A stretch of DNA of 64,000 nucleotides, from the NCBI GenBank assembly GCA_029987115.1, contig DALTWK010000003.1, positions 53,105 to 117,104 of the forward strand. Direction: 5' to 3'. Below the pieces are notes generated by a model. It searched no databases. It had not been told where the DNA came from and saw nothing but the letters and a program-made list of their open reading frames with translations. The DNA comes from Methanocorpusculum sp. (lineage in GTDB: Archaea; Halobacteriota; Methanomicrobia; Methanomicrobiales; Methanocorpusculaceae). Positions 25,746 through 33,819 of this stretch are shown piece by piece; the first letter of the stretch is position 1; each line of letters starts with the position of its first letter. The translations under genes and the position numbers were made by a program.

Positions 25746-26929
25746 GTTTTATCTATTTCTCTTTTCGTCCGTTTTTTTAATTTGTTTCCGGTAATAAACC
25801 AGATGAGTGCAAGACAGCATCCGGAAATTCCTGCTATGGTATACATTAGCGCATAGTTTCCCTCGCCTACAAAAGAAAGAATTGCAGGTCCGACGAATGT
25901 GGTGAGAAAGAGACCTACGAAAACAGAAACCGTAACTCCGCTCACATATTTCCCTAATACATTTGATGGGGTTATTTTTCCAATCCATGCAGAACCGTTT
26001 GGAATGGCTAGACCAAGACCGAAACCAACAAAGATGAGGCCTATAGCTATGGGCAAGAGATATTCGGTTGCAGCAATAAGAAAGAGTCCAATTGCTTCTA
26101 TAAGGAATACTATGGAAAATATCTCCATATGGCTGAAGCGTTTTGCAAACCGCCAGAAAATAAAACCCGATGCTGCGCTACACAGTCCAAAAAGACCGAG
26201 AAGTAATCCTGTCCATAGTGGGGAAATTTCTGAGGAAAACCCTCCTAGGTAGTAGGAAAGGTTTACGGCACAGATATACATTAACAGTGCAATCAGAACC
26301 ATTGATCCATAGATGAGCAGGTATGTTGTGAGTTTTGCTGGTTTTACCGTATCATCTGTAACTGTAGTATTATTCACTTTTTCAGGTTCACGTATTTTTA
26401 TGATAACAAATGGCAGAATAATCAATCCGAGGAGATATATAAGAAATGAATATCTCCATCCGATGCTGGCAAGCGCACCGCATGCTGTTTGCAGAATCAT
26501 GGTTCCAATTCCGTTTGCAGTTGCCATATATCCCAAATATTTTGAACGTAACGGTTCCGAATAATATTCTGTAATAAGAGCAGTTACCATAGGCAACAGA
26601 CCTGCAATACTGACTCCAAGAACCAATCGACAAGCTATTATTGCGTAGATATTTTCTAAAAAGAATCCCGAAACTCCGGAAAGTCCAAAAACAGCAAGAG
26701 CAGTGCAAAGCACTTTTACTCGTCCTATTTTATCAGAAAGGGTTCCTATGAAGAATCCTGAGATGGCTGTTGCGAGAGGGGGAAGTGTTAGGACTAGATT
26801 TACAACCATTTCAGGAGCACTGAATGCTTCTTTAATCAAATCAAGAACTGGTGCAACGGCTGCAGTTCCTAATAGAGACGGCATTCCAGCGCAGAGTAGG
26901 ATAAATAATGCTGTTTTACTTGTTTTCAT
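25742..26929 (-). CDS. Major facilitator superfamily transporter
   Basis: A 395-residue carrier with 12 predicted membrane helices. The MFS signature GTLSDKIGRVKVL lies in the loop between helices 2 and 3, and a drug-efflux-like proline/glycine motif (LVLGVSIAGLLPMVTALI) in helix 5. The layout resembles DHA1-type (multidrug or cyanate-type) exporters. It overlaps both thiD and the radical SAM gene by 4 nt, so the three are very probably co-transcribed. The substrate might be related to HMP/thiamine or to a product of the radical SAM enzyme; this is inference from context only. Confidence 0.9.
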   Translation of the reverse strand: MKTSKTALFILLCAGMPSLLGTAAVAPVLDLIKEAFSAPEMVVNLVLTLPPLATAISGFFIGTLSDKIGRVKVLCTALAVFGLSGVSGFFLENIYAIIACRLVLGVSIAGLLPMVTALITEYYSEPLRSKYLGYMATANGIGTMILQTACGALASIGWRYSFLIYLLGLIILPFVIIKIREPEKVNNTTVTDDTVKPAKLTTYLLIYGSMVLIALLMYICAVNLSYYLGGFSSEISPLWTGLLLGLFGLCSAASGFIFWRFAKRFSHMEIFSIVFLIEAIGLFLIAATEYLLPIAIGLIFVGFGLGLAIPNGSAWIGKITPSNVLGKYVSGVTVSVFVGLFLTTFVGPAILSFVGEGNYALMYTIAGISGCCLALIWFITGNKLKKRTKREIDKT

Positions 26930-27720
26930 TTTTCAAACCATAAGGGTTGTACTGTACGTCTCCCTGCTGGATATACTATTGAATGCGCTATTGCTTCAGT
27001 TACAAATTCTTTTCCCATTTTTGCCGCATCATAAACAGAATATCCCTTAGCGATGAATGAGGCTATAGCTGATGATAGACAACATCCAGTTCCATGAATA
27101 TCTTTGTAGGGTAACTGTCTTGTTGATATCTTTTTCATGCCATATCTGTCGATATAGTAATCAACACCTCCCCAATCGGGGCGGTGTCCTCCTTTTATGA
27201 GGACTGCTTTACTTCCCGTTTCCAGAAACCATTCACCTGCGGAAAGGACAGATGCTTCGTCATTTATTTCTACTCCAGAGAGCTCCTTTGCTTCTGGGAT
27301 GTTGGGGGTTACAATTTGGGCACGTGGGAGGAGTTTTTCAATCAGGGTCTCTTCTGCGTTTTTATCCAGAAGACGGCAGCCACTGGTAGAAATCAGTACT
27401 GGGTCAACAACAATATTTCTCTTGTTTGGGATTGCCGAGGCAACAGCTTCTACGGTTTCTTCGTCCATTAGCATACCTGTTTTATAACACCCAATGGGGA
27501 ATTCCTCCTCTAAGGCATCAATCTGTTCACAAATGAATTTTTGAGAAACCTTGTATGATGAACGGACATGATTGCCGTTTTGTGCAGTAAGGGCTGCAAT
27601 AACCGTCATTCCCCAGACACCACAGGCACCCATCGTTTTCAAATCCGTTTGAATTCCTGCCCCGGCTGAGGAATCAGATCCTGCAATGGAAACAGCATAC
27701 GCTGTCTTCTCTATATTCAT
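26926..27720 (-). CDS. thiD: Hydroxymethylpyrimidine/phosphomethylpyrimidine kinase
   Basis: A 264-residue ribokinase-fold enzyme phosphorylating HMP and HMP-P for thiamine pyrophosphate synthesis. Family motifs are AVSIAGSDSSAGAGIQTDLK, YKTGMLMDEETV, VVDPVLISTSGCRLL and the catalytic GTGCCLSSAIASF. The start at 27720 (MNIEKTAYAV) matches the family; the frame extends to 27765 with unrelated residues. Methanogen ThiD is often fused to a ThiN domain, but here the protein ends without one. No TPP riboswitch is recognisable upstream. Confidence 0.94.
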   Translation of the reverse strand: MNIEKTAYAVSIAGSDSSAGAGIQTDLKTMGACGVWGMTVIAALTAQNGNHVRSSYKVSQKFICEQIDALEEEFPIGCYKTGMLMDEETVEAVASAIPNKRNIVVDPVLISTSGCRLLDKNAEETLIEKLLPRAQIVTPNIPEAKELSGVEINDEASVLSAGEWFLETGSKAVLIKGGHRPDWGGVDYYIDRYGMKKISTRQLPYKDIHGTGCCLSSAIASFIAKGYSVYDAAKMGKEFVTEAIAHSIVYPAGRRTVQPLWFEK

Positions 27721-27801
27721 GATATAGTGTGTGCAGGATAAGAGTTTAGTGTTTTCCAAAGCCAACCATTAACCATTAATGAAACGAATATATCTATAAT
27801 T

Positions 27802-28965
27802 ATGAAATATCTTCTCATTCTTGCAGATGGTGCGGCTGATGAACCGCTCGAGGAACTCGGTGGAAAAACGCCACTAGAGGTCGCAAGGAAACCGAATATG
27901 GATAAAATCGCCCGTGAAGGGAGATGCGGTATGCTCAAAACCGTTGACGAATCCATGGTTCCTGGTTCCGACGTTGCCAATATGTCCATCCTGGGTTATG
28001 ACCCGAATAAATATTATACGGGACGCGGTGCACTTGAGGCATTAAGCATGGGAATTCCATTCAATCATGACGATGTCGCATATCGTTGCAATTTGGTTGC
28101 CATTGAAAATGGAAAGATGAAAGACTTTTCAGCAGGTCATATTACAAGCGAAGAGGGTGCTGAACTTTTCAAGTCTCTGCAGGAAAAGTATCCAATGCTT
28201 AATTTCTACCCGGGTGTATCTTACAGAAATGTCATCATGTTCCCAGGGGGAAAAGGAGCTGATTCAACTGCTCCTCACGATATAGTCGATCAGGTGGTTG
28301 ACCCCTATCTTCCGCAGGGAGAAGATGCTGATATTCTGATGAAGGCGATGGTTGCGGCATCAGACGTATTTGAAAATCATCCGGTTAATAAAAAGCGTAT
28401 TGCAGAAGGAAAGACCCCTGCTACAACGATTTGGCCATGGAGTGGCGGAAAGAAACCAGAAATGCCATCCTTTGAATCCAAATATCATAAAAAAGGAGCT
28501 ATGATTTCCGCAGTTGATCTTCTTTTCGGCATTGCGTCATGCGCCGGCATGAAGATAGTTAAAGTTCCTGGGGCAACCGGTTTCCTTGATACGAATTATA
28601 TGGGCAAGGCGGAAGCAGCAGTTGAGACGCTCAAAGGAGATGTTGATTTCCTCTATATGCATGTGGAAGCAACGGATGAAGCAGGGCACCTTGGATCCAT
28701 TGAAGAAAAAATAAAGGCAATCGAGAATCTTGATAAAGCAGTTGGCTACATCCTCGACAATTTTGAAGGGTGCATCATGCTGATGCCAGACCATCCGACT
28801 CCCATTTCCAAAAAGACCCATACTCATGATGCAGTGCCGTTTGCAATTATGGGAAAAGACAAAGCCGATGACTGCAAAATCTATTCGGAAAAAGAATGCA
28901 GAGAAAAGGGCTCTTATGGATTAATCCATGCTGTCGACCTCCTTGACATGGTTTTCAAGGATTAA
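27802..28965 (+). CDS. apgM: 2,3-bisphosphoglycerate-independent phosphoglycerate mutase, archaeal type
   Basis: A 387-residue enzyme of the alkaline phosphatase superfamily interconverting 3- and 2-phosphoglycerate. The N-terminal metal site is LLILADGAAD, the phosphoserine nucleophile lies in GSDVANMSILGYDP, and C-terminal metal ligands are in HVEATDEAGHLG and LMPDHPTPI...THTHDAVPF. It belongs to gluconeogenesis/glycolysis with the gap gene in this window. A T-tract 2 nt past the stop ends the transcript. Confidence 0.97.
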   Translation: MKYLLILADGAADEPLEELGGKTPLEVARKPNMDKIAREGRCGMLKTVDESMVPGSDVANMSILGYDPNKYYTGRGALEALSMGIPFNHDDVAYRCNLVAIENGKMKDFSAGHITSEEGAELFKSLQEKYPMLNFYPGVSYRNVIMFPGGKGADSTAPHDIVDQVVDPYLPQGEDADILMKAMVAASDVFENHPVNKKRIAEGKTPATTIWPWSGGKKPEMPSFESKYHKKGAMISAVDLLFGIASCAGMKIVKVPGATGFLDTNYMGKAEAAVETLKGDVDFLYMHVEATDEAGHLGSIEEKIKAIENLDKAVGYILDNFEGCIMLMPDHPTPISKKTHTHDAVPFAIMGKDKADDCKIYSEKECREKGSYGLIHAVDLLDMVFKD

Positions 28966-28967
28966 TC

Positions 28968-28975
28968 TTTTTTTT
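28968..28975 (+). terminator. Oligo-T terminator after apgM
   Basis: Eight T residues follow the apgM stop by 2 nt. This is the typical hairpin-less archaeal terminator. Confidence 0.5.
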
Positions 28976-29029
28976 AAGTTTCTTTAACCTATCAAACTAT
29001 ATCTTGCAACTTCCAATATATACCCAAGA

Positions 29030-30919
29030 ATGGAAGAAACTAAGACATTCGGGGAATTTGCGATTTCTGAAGAAGTACTTCAGGCAATAAGCGATATGGG
29101 ATTTGAGGAGCCTACGCCGATTCAACTGATGGCGATTCCACAGATTCTTGAGGGGAACGATGTTACCGGGCAGGCTCAGACGGGAACGGGAAAAACTGCA
29201 GCATTTGGGATTCCAATTATCGAGAAACTCGATCCGGAAAATAGTAATGTACAGGCGATAGTACTTTCACCGACACGTGAATTGACTATTCAGACCGCCG
29301 AGGAATTTTCCCGGCTCATGAAATACAAGAAAGGACTGAATGTGGTCCCAATTTATGGTGGCCAGTCAATAGAACGTCAGTTCCGTGCATTACGAGGGCC
29401 GGTTCAGGTTGTTATAGGAACACCTGGACGTGTTATTGACCATATTAAACGCGGGACACTCCGCTTAGATAATGTAACCATGTTTGTTCTGGATGAAGCT
29501 GATCAGATGCTTGACATGGGATTCCGTGATGACATATTTGAAATATTAAATGAGACATCTGGAGAGCGGCAGACAATCCTCTTCTCGGCAACAATGCCGA
29601 AACCAATTTTGGATATTACCAAGCGGTTCCAGAAAAATCCGGAATTTATCAAAATAACACGTCGTGAACTTACTGTTCCACAGATTGAACAGACCTATAT
29701 TGAGGTGCGGGAACGCGACAAACTGGAAGCTCTCTGTCGGTTCCTTGATATGAACAATCCAGAACTTGCACTTGTTTTCTGCAACACCAAAAAGGCTGTT
29801 GATGATTTGATGACCAGAATGCAGGCACGTGGTTATTTCGTTGAAGCTCTTCACGGTGATATGAAACAGATGCAGCGTGACCGTGTTATGGAGCGGTTCA
29901 GAGGGGGAAATATCGATGTGTTAATTGCAACAGATGTTGCAGCGCGTGGTATTGATGTAGATGACGTGGATATTGTCTTTAACTATGATGTTCCGCAGGA
30001 CGTGGAGTATTATGTTCACCGCATCGGAAGAACCGGCCGTGCAGGACGTACTGGGAAATCAGTCACTTTCGTTGCACCAAAGGAAATCTACCGCCTTCGC
30101 GATATTCAGCGGTATGCGAAAATCAAAATTGCAAAGACACCAATTCCGACGTTAGACGATGTCGCCGAAGTCAAGCAGCAGATTTTCCTCGATAAAGTAA
30201 GAGAGGTAATTAATGGTGGAGATATTGAGCGTTACCTCCCGTTAGTGGAACAACTGCTCGAGACAGAATCAGAGGATGATACCCAAGAAGTAACGAGCAT
30301 TGAAGTTGCGGCGGCACTTCTGAAGATGCACCTTGAAGACTCCAAAACTACTATGAGCGAAGAGATTCAGGAACTCCAACCACGGCCTGAAATCCGTAGA
30401 AAAGAACGTCCAGAACGCAGTAATGAGCCAATTGAAGAAGGGACCTATGAGAACTGCGGTGCCGAAGAAGGAATGGTACGTTTCCGCATAACTTTAGGAA
30501 AGAATCAGCAGATTCGGCCGAAAGATATTGTTGGTGCATTTGCCGGTGAATGTGATATTCCGGGATCTTGCATTGGAAGAATCGATCTCTATGGAAACTA
30601 CTCGTTTGTTGAGGTTCCGTTGGAGCATGCTGATAAAGTCAAGGAGATTATGGGAACAAAATCTATACGCGGCAAGGGGCTTGAAATTACTGTGGCAACT
30701 CCTCGTTCGGAACGTGATGGGGATGATGAGAGAAGAGGCCGTCGTGATTTCCACCACAGTGGAGAGAGACGTGGCGGCAGTCGTCGCGACGGGGGCAATT
30801 CTCGTCGCGGTGGTGATCGCCGAGGCAATCATAACGGAGGCGACCATCGCGGAGGATATCAACGCAAATCTTTCGATCGCAAAAAGCGTGAGGGTGCCGG
30901 TCACACCTTCTACGAATAA
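29030..30919 (+). CDS. DEAD-box RNA helicase with DbpA-type RNA-binding domain and RGG tail
   Basis: A 629-residue ATP-dependent RNA helicase of the DeaD/CsdA type. The core (residues 1-375) shows the Q motif PTPIQLMAIP, Walker A AQTGTGKTAAFG, PTRELTIQ, DEAD in FVLDEADQML, SAT, and HRIGRTGRAGR. A helical linker follows, then a DbpA-like RRM (about 460-545: MVRFRITLGKNQQIRPKDIV) and a basic RGG/RGD-rich tail (RRGGDRRGNHNGGDHRGG) that would bind RNA non-specifically. Such proteins act in ribosome assembly and cold adaptation. Seven T residues follow the stop by 1 nt. Confidence 0.95.
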   Translation: MEETKTFGEFAISEEVLQAISDMGFEEPTPIQLMAIPQILEGNDVTGQAQTGTGKTAAFGIPIIEKLDPENSNVQAIVLSPTRELTIQTAEEFSRLMKYKKGLNVVPIYGGQSIERQFRALRGPVQVVIGTPGRVIDHIKRGTLRLDNVTMFVLDEADQMLDMGFRDDIFEILNETSGERQTILFSATMPKPILDITKRFQKNPEFIKITRRELTVPQIEQTYIEVRERDKLEALCRFLDMNNPELALVFCNTKKAVDDLMTRMQARGYFVEALHGDMKQMQRDRVMERFRGGNIDVLIATDVAARGIDVDDVDIVFNYDVPQDVEYYVHRIGRTGRAGRTGKSVTFVAPKEIYRLRDIQRYAKIKIAKTPIPTLDDVAEVKQQIFLDKVREVINGGDIERYLPLVEQLLETESEDDTQEVTSIEVAAALLKMHLEDSKTTMSEEIQELQPRPEIRRKERPERSNEPIEEGTYENCGAEEGMVRFRITLGKNQQIRPKDIVGAFAGECDIPGSCIGRIDLYGNYSFVEVPLEHADKVKEIMGTKSIRGKGLEITVATPRSERDGDDERRGRRDFHHSGERRGGSRRDGGNSRRGGDRRGNHNGGDHRGGYQRKSFDRKKREGAGHTFYE

Positions 30920-30920
30920 C

Positions 30921-30927
30921 TTTTTTT
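30921..30927 (+). terminator. Oligo-T terminator after the DEAD-box gene
   Basis: Seven T residues begin 1 nt past the helicase stop. The same arrangement is seen after apgM and the copper ATPase gene. Confidence 0.45.
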
Positions 30928-30953
30928 CACGATATCTTCATAATATGACAGGT

Positions 30954-30984
30954 TCTATAAATATAGCGTTTCAGTTTATGAAAC
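30954..30984 (+). promoter_or_regulatory. TATA box and inverted repeat of the rpl30e-nusA promoter
   Basis: A strong TATA box (TATAAATATA, about 30955-30964) is followed at once by an inverted repeat GTTTCA (30968-30973) / TGAAAC (30979-30984) with a 5-nt spacer. The repeat would lie between the TATA box and the expected start near 30990, a position where a bound repressor would block transcription. Confidence 0.5.
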
Positions 30985-30989
30985 CCGAA

Positions 30990-31095
30990 TTAGGAAACTA
31001 ATCCGACCTGCGGGACGGACATACAATACTTTTGGGATTCACCTCCCCTGAGTCATGTCCTGAGTGCAGAAAAACCTCAAAAATGGTGAATTAAC
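30990..31095 (+). promoter_or_regulatory. Structured 5' leader of rpl30e
   Basis: About 105 nt lie between the predicted start and the L30e ATG. Nested pairing is possible: CTGCG (31008-31012) with TGCAG (31065-31069), then GGACAT (31017-31022) with ATGTCC (31055-31060). The internal loop between the two stems is GGAC facing TGAG, which can form tandem G.A pairs. Ribosomal protein L30e-type proteins bind G.A-containing internal loops, so autoregulation is conceivable. Confidence 0.35.
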
Positions 31096-31377
31096 ATGGA
31101 TTTCAATTTATCCTTACGTAGAGCTATCCAGACCGGAAACGTCGTTCTCGGTCACAACTCTGTTGAAAAGAACGTTGCAAATGCAAAGCTCATCATTGTT
31201 GCAGAAAATGCACCGGAAAAGGTTCGTGCAATGCTTGCAGCACATGAGAATGTTCCACTCTATGAGTTTAGCGGAAGTTCCCGTCAGCTTGGAAAAGAAT
31301 GCGGTCGCGATCATATGATTAGCGTTCTTGCAGTTATCGATGCAGGCGAATCCGATATCCTCTCCCTCAAAGAGTGA
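31096..31377 (+). CDS. rpl30e: Ribosomal protein L30e
   Basis: A 93-residue large-subunit protein of the L7Ae/L30e RNA-binding family. Recognisable segments are LRRAIQTGNVVLGHNSVEKN at the N-terminus, IIVAENAPEK, and SSRQLGKECGRDHMISVLAV, the helix that contacts kink-turn RNA. In many archaea it lies between rpoA2 and nusA in the RNA polymerase operon; here it is first in a two-gene unit with nusA, 8 nt upstream of it. Confidence 0.95.
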   Translation: MDFNLSLRRAIQTGNVVLGHNSVEKNVANAKLIIVAENAPEKVRAMLAAHENVPLYEFSGSSRQLGKECGRDHMISVLAVIDAGESDILSLKE

Positions 31378-31385
31378 ATTCAAAT

Positions 31386-31859
31386 ATGAGCGAAATCACA
31401 ATTTCCGAAGATGCAATGCGTCTCATTGCACAGTTTGAAAACTTAACCGGTGCTGGTGCACGTGATTGTGTGGTTGACGAGAAATTCAACCGCATTCTTT
31501 TTGTTATCAACCCGGGAGAGATGGGACTTGCAATCGGAAAGAAAGGTGCCAGCGTAAAGAAGGCATCTGATGCTTTTGGTAAGAAAGTAGAAGTTGTTGA
31601 ATACAATCCTGATAAAGTTCAGTTCCTGAGAAACTGTTTCCTCCCGGTTCAAATTCAGACTGTAACCTTCGAAGAAGGTGAAGAGGAAGGAACTGAAGTT
31701 GCCTATATTGAAGTGAAGCCGGAAGATCGTGGACTTGCAATTGGCAAAGAAGGAAGAAACATTATCAAAGCAAAGAAGCTTGCTCTTCGTCAGTTCGATA
31801 TTGCAAATGTTGAACTCTTACAGGAAGAAGAGGAAGCAGAAGAATTAGAGGAATTATAA
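31386..31859 (+). CDS. nusA: NusA-like KH-domain transcription factor
   Basis: A 157-residue archaeal NusA consisting only of two KH domains; the S1 and N-terminal domains of bacterial NusA are absent, as is normal. KH signatures are MGLAIGKKGASVKKASDAFG and RGLAIGKEGRNIIKAKKLAL. The acidic C-terminus (EEEEAEELEEL) is typical. The ATG at 31386 was preferred over the frame opening at 31374, which overlaps L30e. Predicted RNA binding during elongation or termination. The gene normally next in line (rps12) is absent. Confidence 0.94.
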   Translation: MSEITISEDAMRLIAQFENLTGAGARDCVVDEKFNRILFVINPGEMGLAIGKKGASVKKASDAFGKKVEVVEYNPDKVQFLRNCFLPVQIQTVTFEEGEEEGTEVAYIEVKPEDRGLAIGKEGRNIIKAKKLALRQFDIANVELLQEEEEAEELEEL

Positions 31860-32129
31860 CTCCTCTTATCTCTTTTCATAAGGAATTCGAATACTAGTAG
31901 TATTCAAAAAAAAGAGAATTGTGCATTTTTGAGATTCAGTCCCTCGAATAAAAAGACGAATCTTAGCTAAGTTTAGAGTAAACATCGAAATTTTAGATTA
32001 ATAGAAATATGGTCAACATTTCTTGAATCTAGGATTTAGGATACACGTCTTTTGGAATAATCATGTGATGTGTTTCGAGAGAGTGTTTCGACAATTGGAT
32101 TCATAATAATTAAGTGAAAAAAGGGGTGT
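31860..32129. other. AT-rich convergent gap, no gene seen
   Basis: About 270 bp between nusA and the DUF308 gene, which converge. It holds a short inverted repeat GAATAC/GTATTC (31887-31903, 5-nt loop) followed by eight A residues, which would be a hairpin with a T-tract for leftward transcription. No ORF with coding character was found. Confidence 0.4.
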
Positions 32130-32714
32130 TTATGCTGTTCCAGCATTGTTTGTTGCTTTTTTGATTAAAATAGCCTGGATGATGGAAATTATGCCATAGA
32201 TGACCATGAAGATTGCAGATGCATAAACGATAAACACAGCAGTAATCCATGGGGTGAGGTTAAATGCCGCAACAAAGATAATGATACCCAGAATGATTCC
32301 GATAATACCTGCAACAATGGTCGGTACACGTTTTTCCTTCATTGAATCTGTAATCCCCGAAATTAGGTTGAAGATACCACTGATTAATGCCGATGCCGCA
32401 AGGAAGTAAACAAGGAAGGCTTCAAATGCTGCTGTGTTAAAGAGGGCAACAATACCTAAAATGATAACTATTACTCCAAGAATAACGGATGCAGCACCTA
32501 CTCCTCCGAGACTTGCACCTCCACAAAGTAATGCAATTCCGAGGAAAATGAGTAGAATTGCACAGATAGTTGCTGGAATTGCTGTTACGGTCAGCGCTCC
32601 AACCCAAGATGAGTTGATAAGAATGCCGATAATAACGCCGAGGATAATAAGTAACGCACCTCTGCCGACCAGGGTACCAACCTCAAAATTTGGTGTGATT
32701 TTTTCTGTAATCAT
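32130..32714 (-). CDS. DUF308 (HdeD-like) membrane protein
   Basis: A 194-residue protein of six hydrophobic segments rich in Gly, Ala, Ile (LIILGVIIGILI, AILLIFLGIALLCGG, ASVILGVIVIILGIVALF, FLVYFLAASALISGIFNL, IVAGIIGIILGIIIFVAAF, FIVYASAIFMVIYGIISII). This repeated two-helix pattern matches DUF308/HdeD. HdeD in E. coli is linked to acid stress; no function is established for archaeal members. It is monocistronic. Confidence 0.85.
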   Translation of the reverse strand: MITEKITPNFEVGTLVGRGALLIILGVIIGILINSSWVGALTVTAIPATICAILLIFLGIALLCGGASLGGVGAASVILGVIVIILGIVALFNTAAFEAFLVYFLAASALISGIFNLISGITDSMKEKRVPTIVAGIIGIILGIIIFVAAFNLTPWITAVFIVYASAIFMVIYGIISIIQAILIKKATNNAGTA

Positions 32715-32875
32715 ATTTTAGTTATTTTTTAATTCTTTAATATAATTCTAATGTTATTGTAAAGTAATTTGATTTAATAAACTACTTAGGGTGTCATTTC
32801 ATTTTTTATTGGTGATAGGAAATATCATTATTTGATTGAATAATAAAGGAAGAAAAAGAAGAGTTTTTGAAATAA

Positions 32876-33217
32876 TTAGCCTTTAATGGCCGCATTTTTT
32901 GCGCGTTTTACTCGTTCTTTTGTAGTAAAACAGGTAACTAAATCTAGGAACTGTCTAAATTTTTTATTGGTGTCAAGGATTATTGGATCTGCTTCCTCGT
33001 CGGGGAGTGAGAGAATTTTTTCGTCGGTTTCTGTGTTAACAATGACCGTTTTGTTTCCTTCTCCCGGCCATACTTCAAGGAGTTTCATACTTCCATATGA
33101 CACAGCATAATGACCATTTGTTACATCCGGTTTCAAACCGAAGATGTCTGAAAATCCTGCATTGATTCTGTTTTCGAGATCTTTCGTGTTTCCACGTTTG
33201 ACTTCGTATTCTTGCAT
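32876..33217 (-). CDS. DUF5611 family protein
   Basis: A 113-residue soluble protein starting MQEYEVKRGNTKDLENRIN. It matches a small family seen in methanogens that I recall as DUF5611, with conserved VSYGSMKLLEVWPG and a basic C-terminus (KERVKRAKNAAIKG). The alpha/beta pattern resembles TBP-like or PH-like small folds, which is only an impression. It stands alone between the DUF308 gene and tRNA-Arg. Confidence 0.7.
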   Translation of the reverse strand: MQEYEVKRGNTKDLENRINAGFSDIFGLKPDVTNGHYAVSYGSMKLLEVWPGEGNKTVIVNTETDEKILSLPDEEADPIILDTNKKFRQFLDLVTCFTTKERVKRAKNAAIKG

Positions 33218-33329
33218 GATAGAATGTTTGCCGTCTTGTAATTAATTCTCTTCCATTTCATCATACTTCCGCATACATAATAATCACTATCTTTATCTTA
33301 GTGAACTGCAAATAGTATAGAGCAATAAT

Positions 33330-33404
33330 GGGCTTGTGGCTTAGCCAGGATATAGCGTCGGGCTTCTAACCCGAATGCCGGGGGTTCGAATCCCTCCAGG
33401 CCCG
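33330..33404 (+). tRNA. tRNA-Arg (anticodon TCT)
   Basis: A 75-nt cloverleaf. The acceptor GGGCTTG pairs with CAGGCCC (one G.T), the anticodon stem TCGGG/CCCGA encloses loop CTTCTAA, and the T arm is GGGGG TTCGAAT CCCTC. Discriminator G; no encoded CCA. Confidence 0.95.
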
Positions 33405-33617
33405 TATCTTGTTTTCTGAGTTCTTATCGAGTTTTGTTCTGTTTTTGTGGTTTATTTCCCAATTTGGGTTCATCGTATTCCTGGTTATCTAAAATATCCA
33501 TGTAGCTTTCTGGATTTCATCCGTCCAAAAAATATTGACGAATATCTTCATGATGAAATGTGCGATATTACGTTCATTGACGAATAAAAATCTCAATTTT
33601 TTGACTGAGTACCACAG

Positions 33618-33760
33618 GGTTTATATGGTCAAACAGCAACTTAATTAGTAAGACAGTTCGCGGAGGTGAGCTGCCAAGAAAAGCGTGATACATCTGCAAG
33701 GGAAATAAATGGAAACTTCAAAATGAAGTTGTATAGTTGTTGAATATCTGTTTTGAATTG
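33618..33760 (+). promoter_or_regulatory. Promoter and long leader (or small RNA) before the unknown membrane protein
   Basis: The 415-bp gap after tRNA-Arg contains a TATA box (GGTTTATATGG, 33617-33627), predicting a start near 33648, about 170 nt before the next gene. The transcript would carry GGAGGTGA (33662-33669) with no ORF of useful length behind it, a five-codon ORF METSK at 33709 behind AAGGG, and a hairpin AACTTC/GAAGTT (33714-33730). The stretch 33405-33610 holds nothing recognisable. Confidence 0.4.
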
Positions 33761-33819
33761 ATTGTTAAGATTATTGTAAAGCGATAATTGTATTTCTCAT
33801 CCAAGCAAACACATATGCA

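Noticed and set aside
27721..27801. A TPP riboswitch before thiD
   Set aside because: The 81-bp gap has none of the conserved thi-box strings and is too short.
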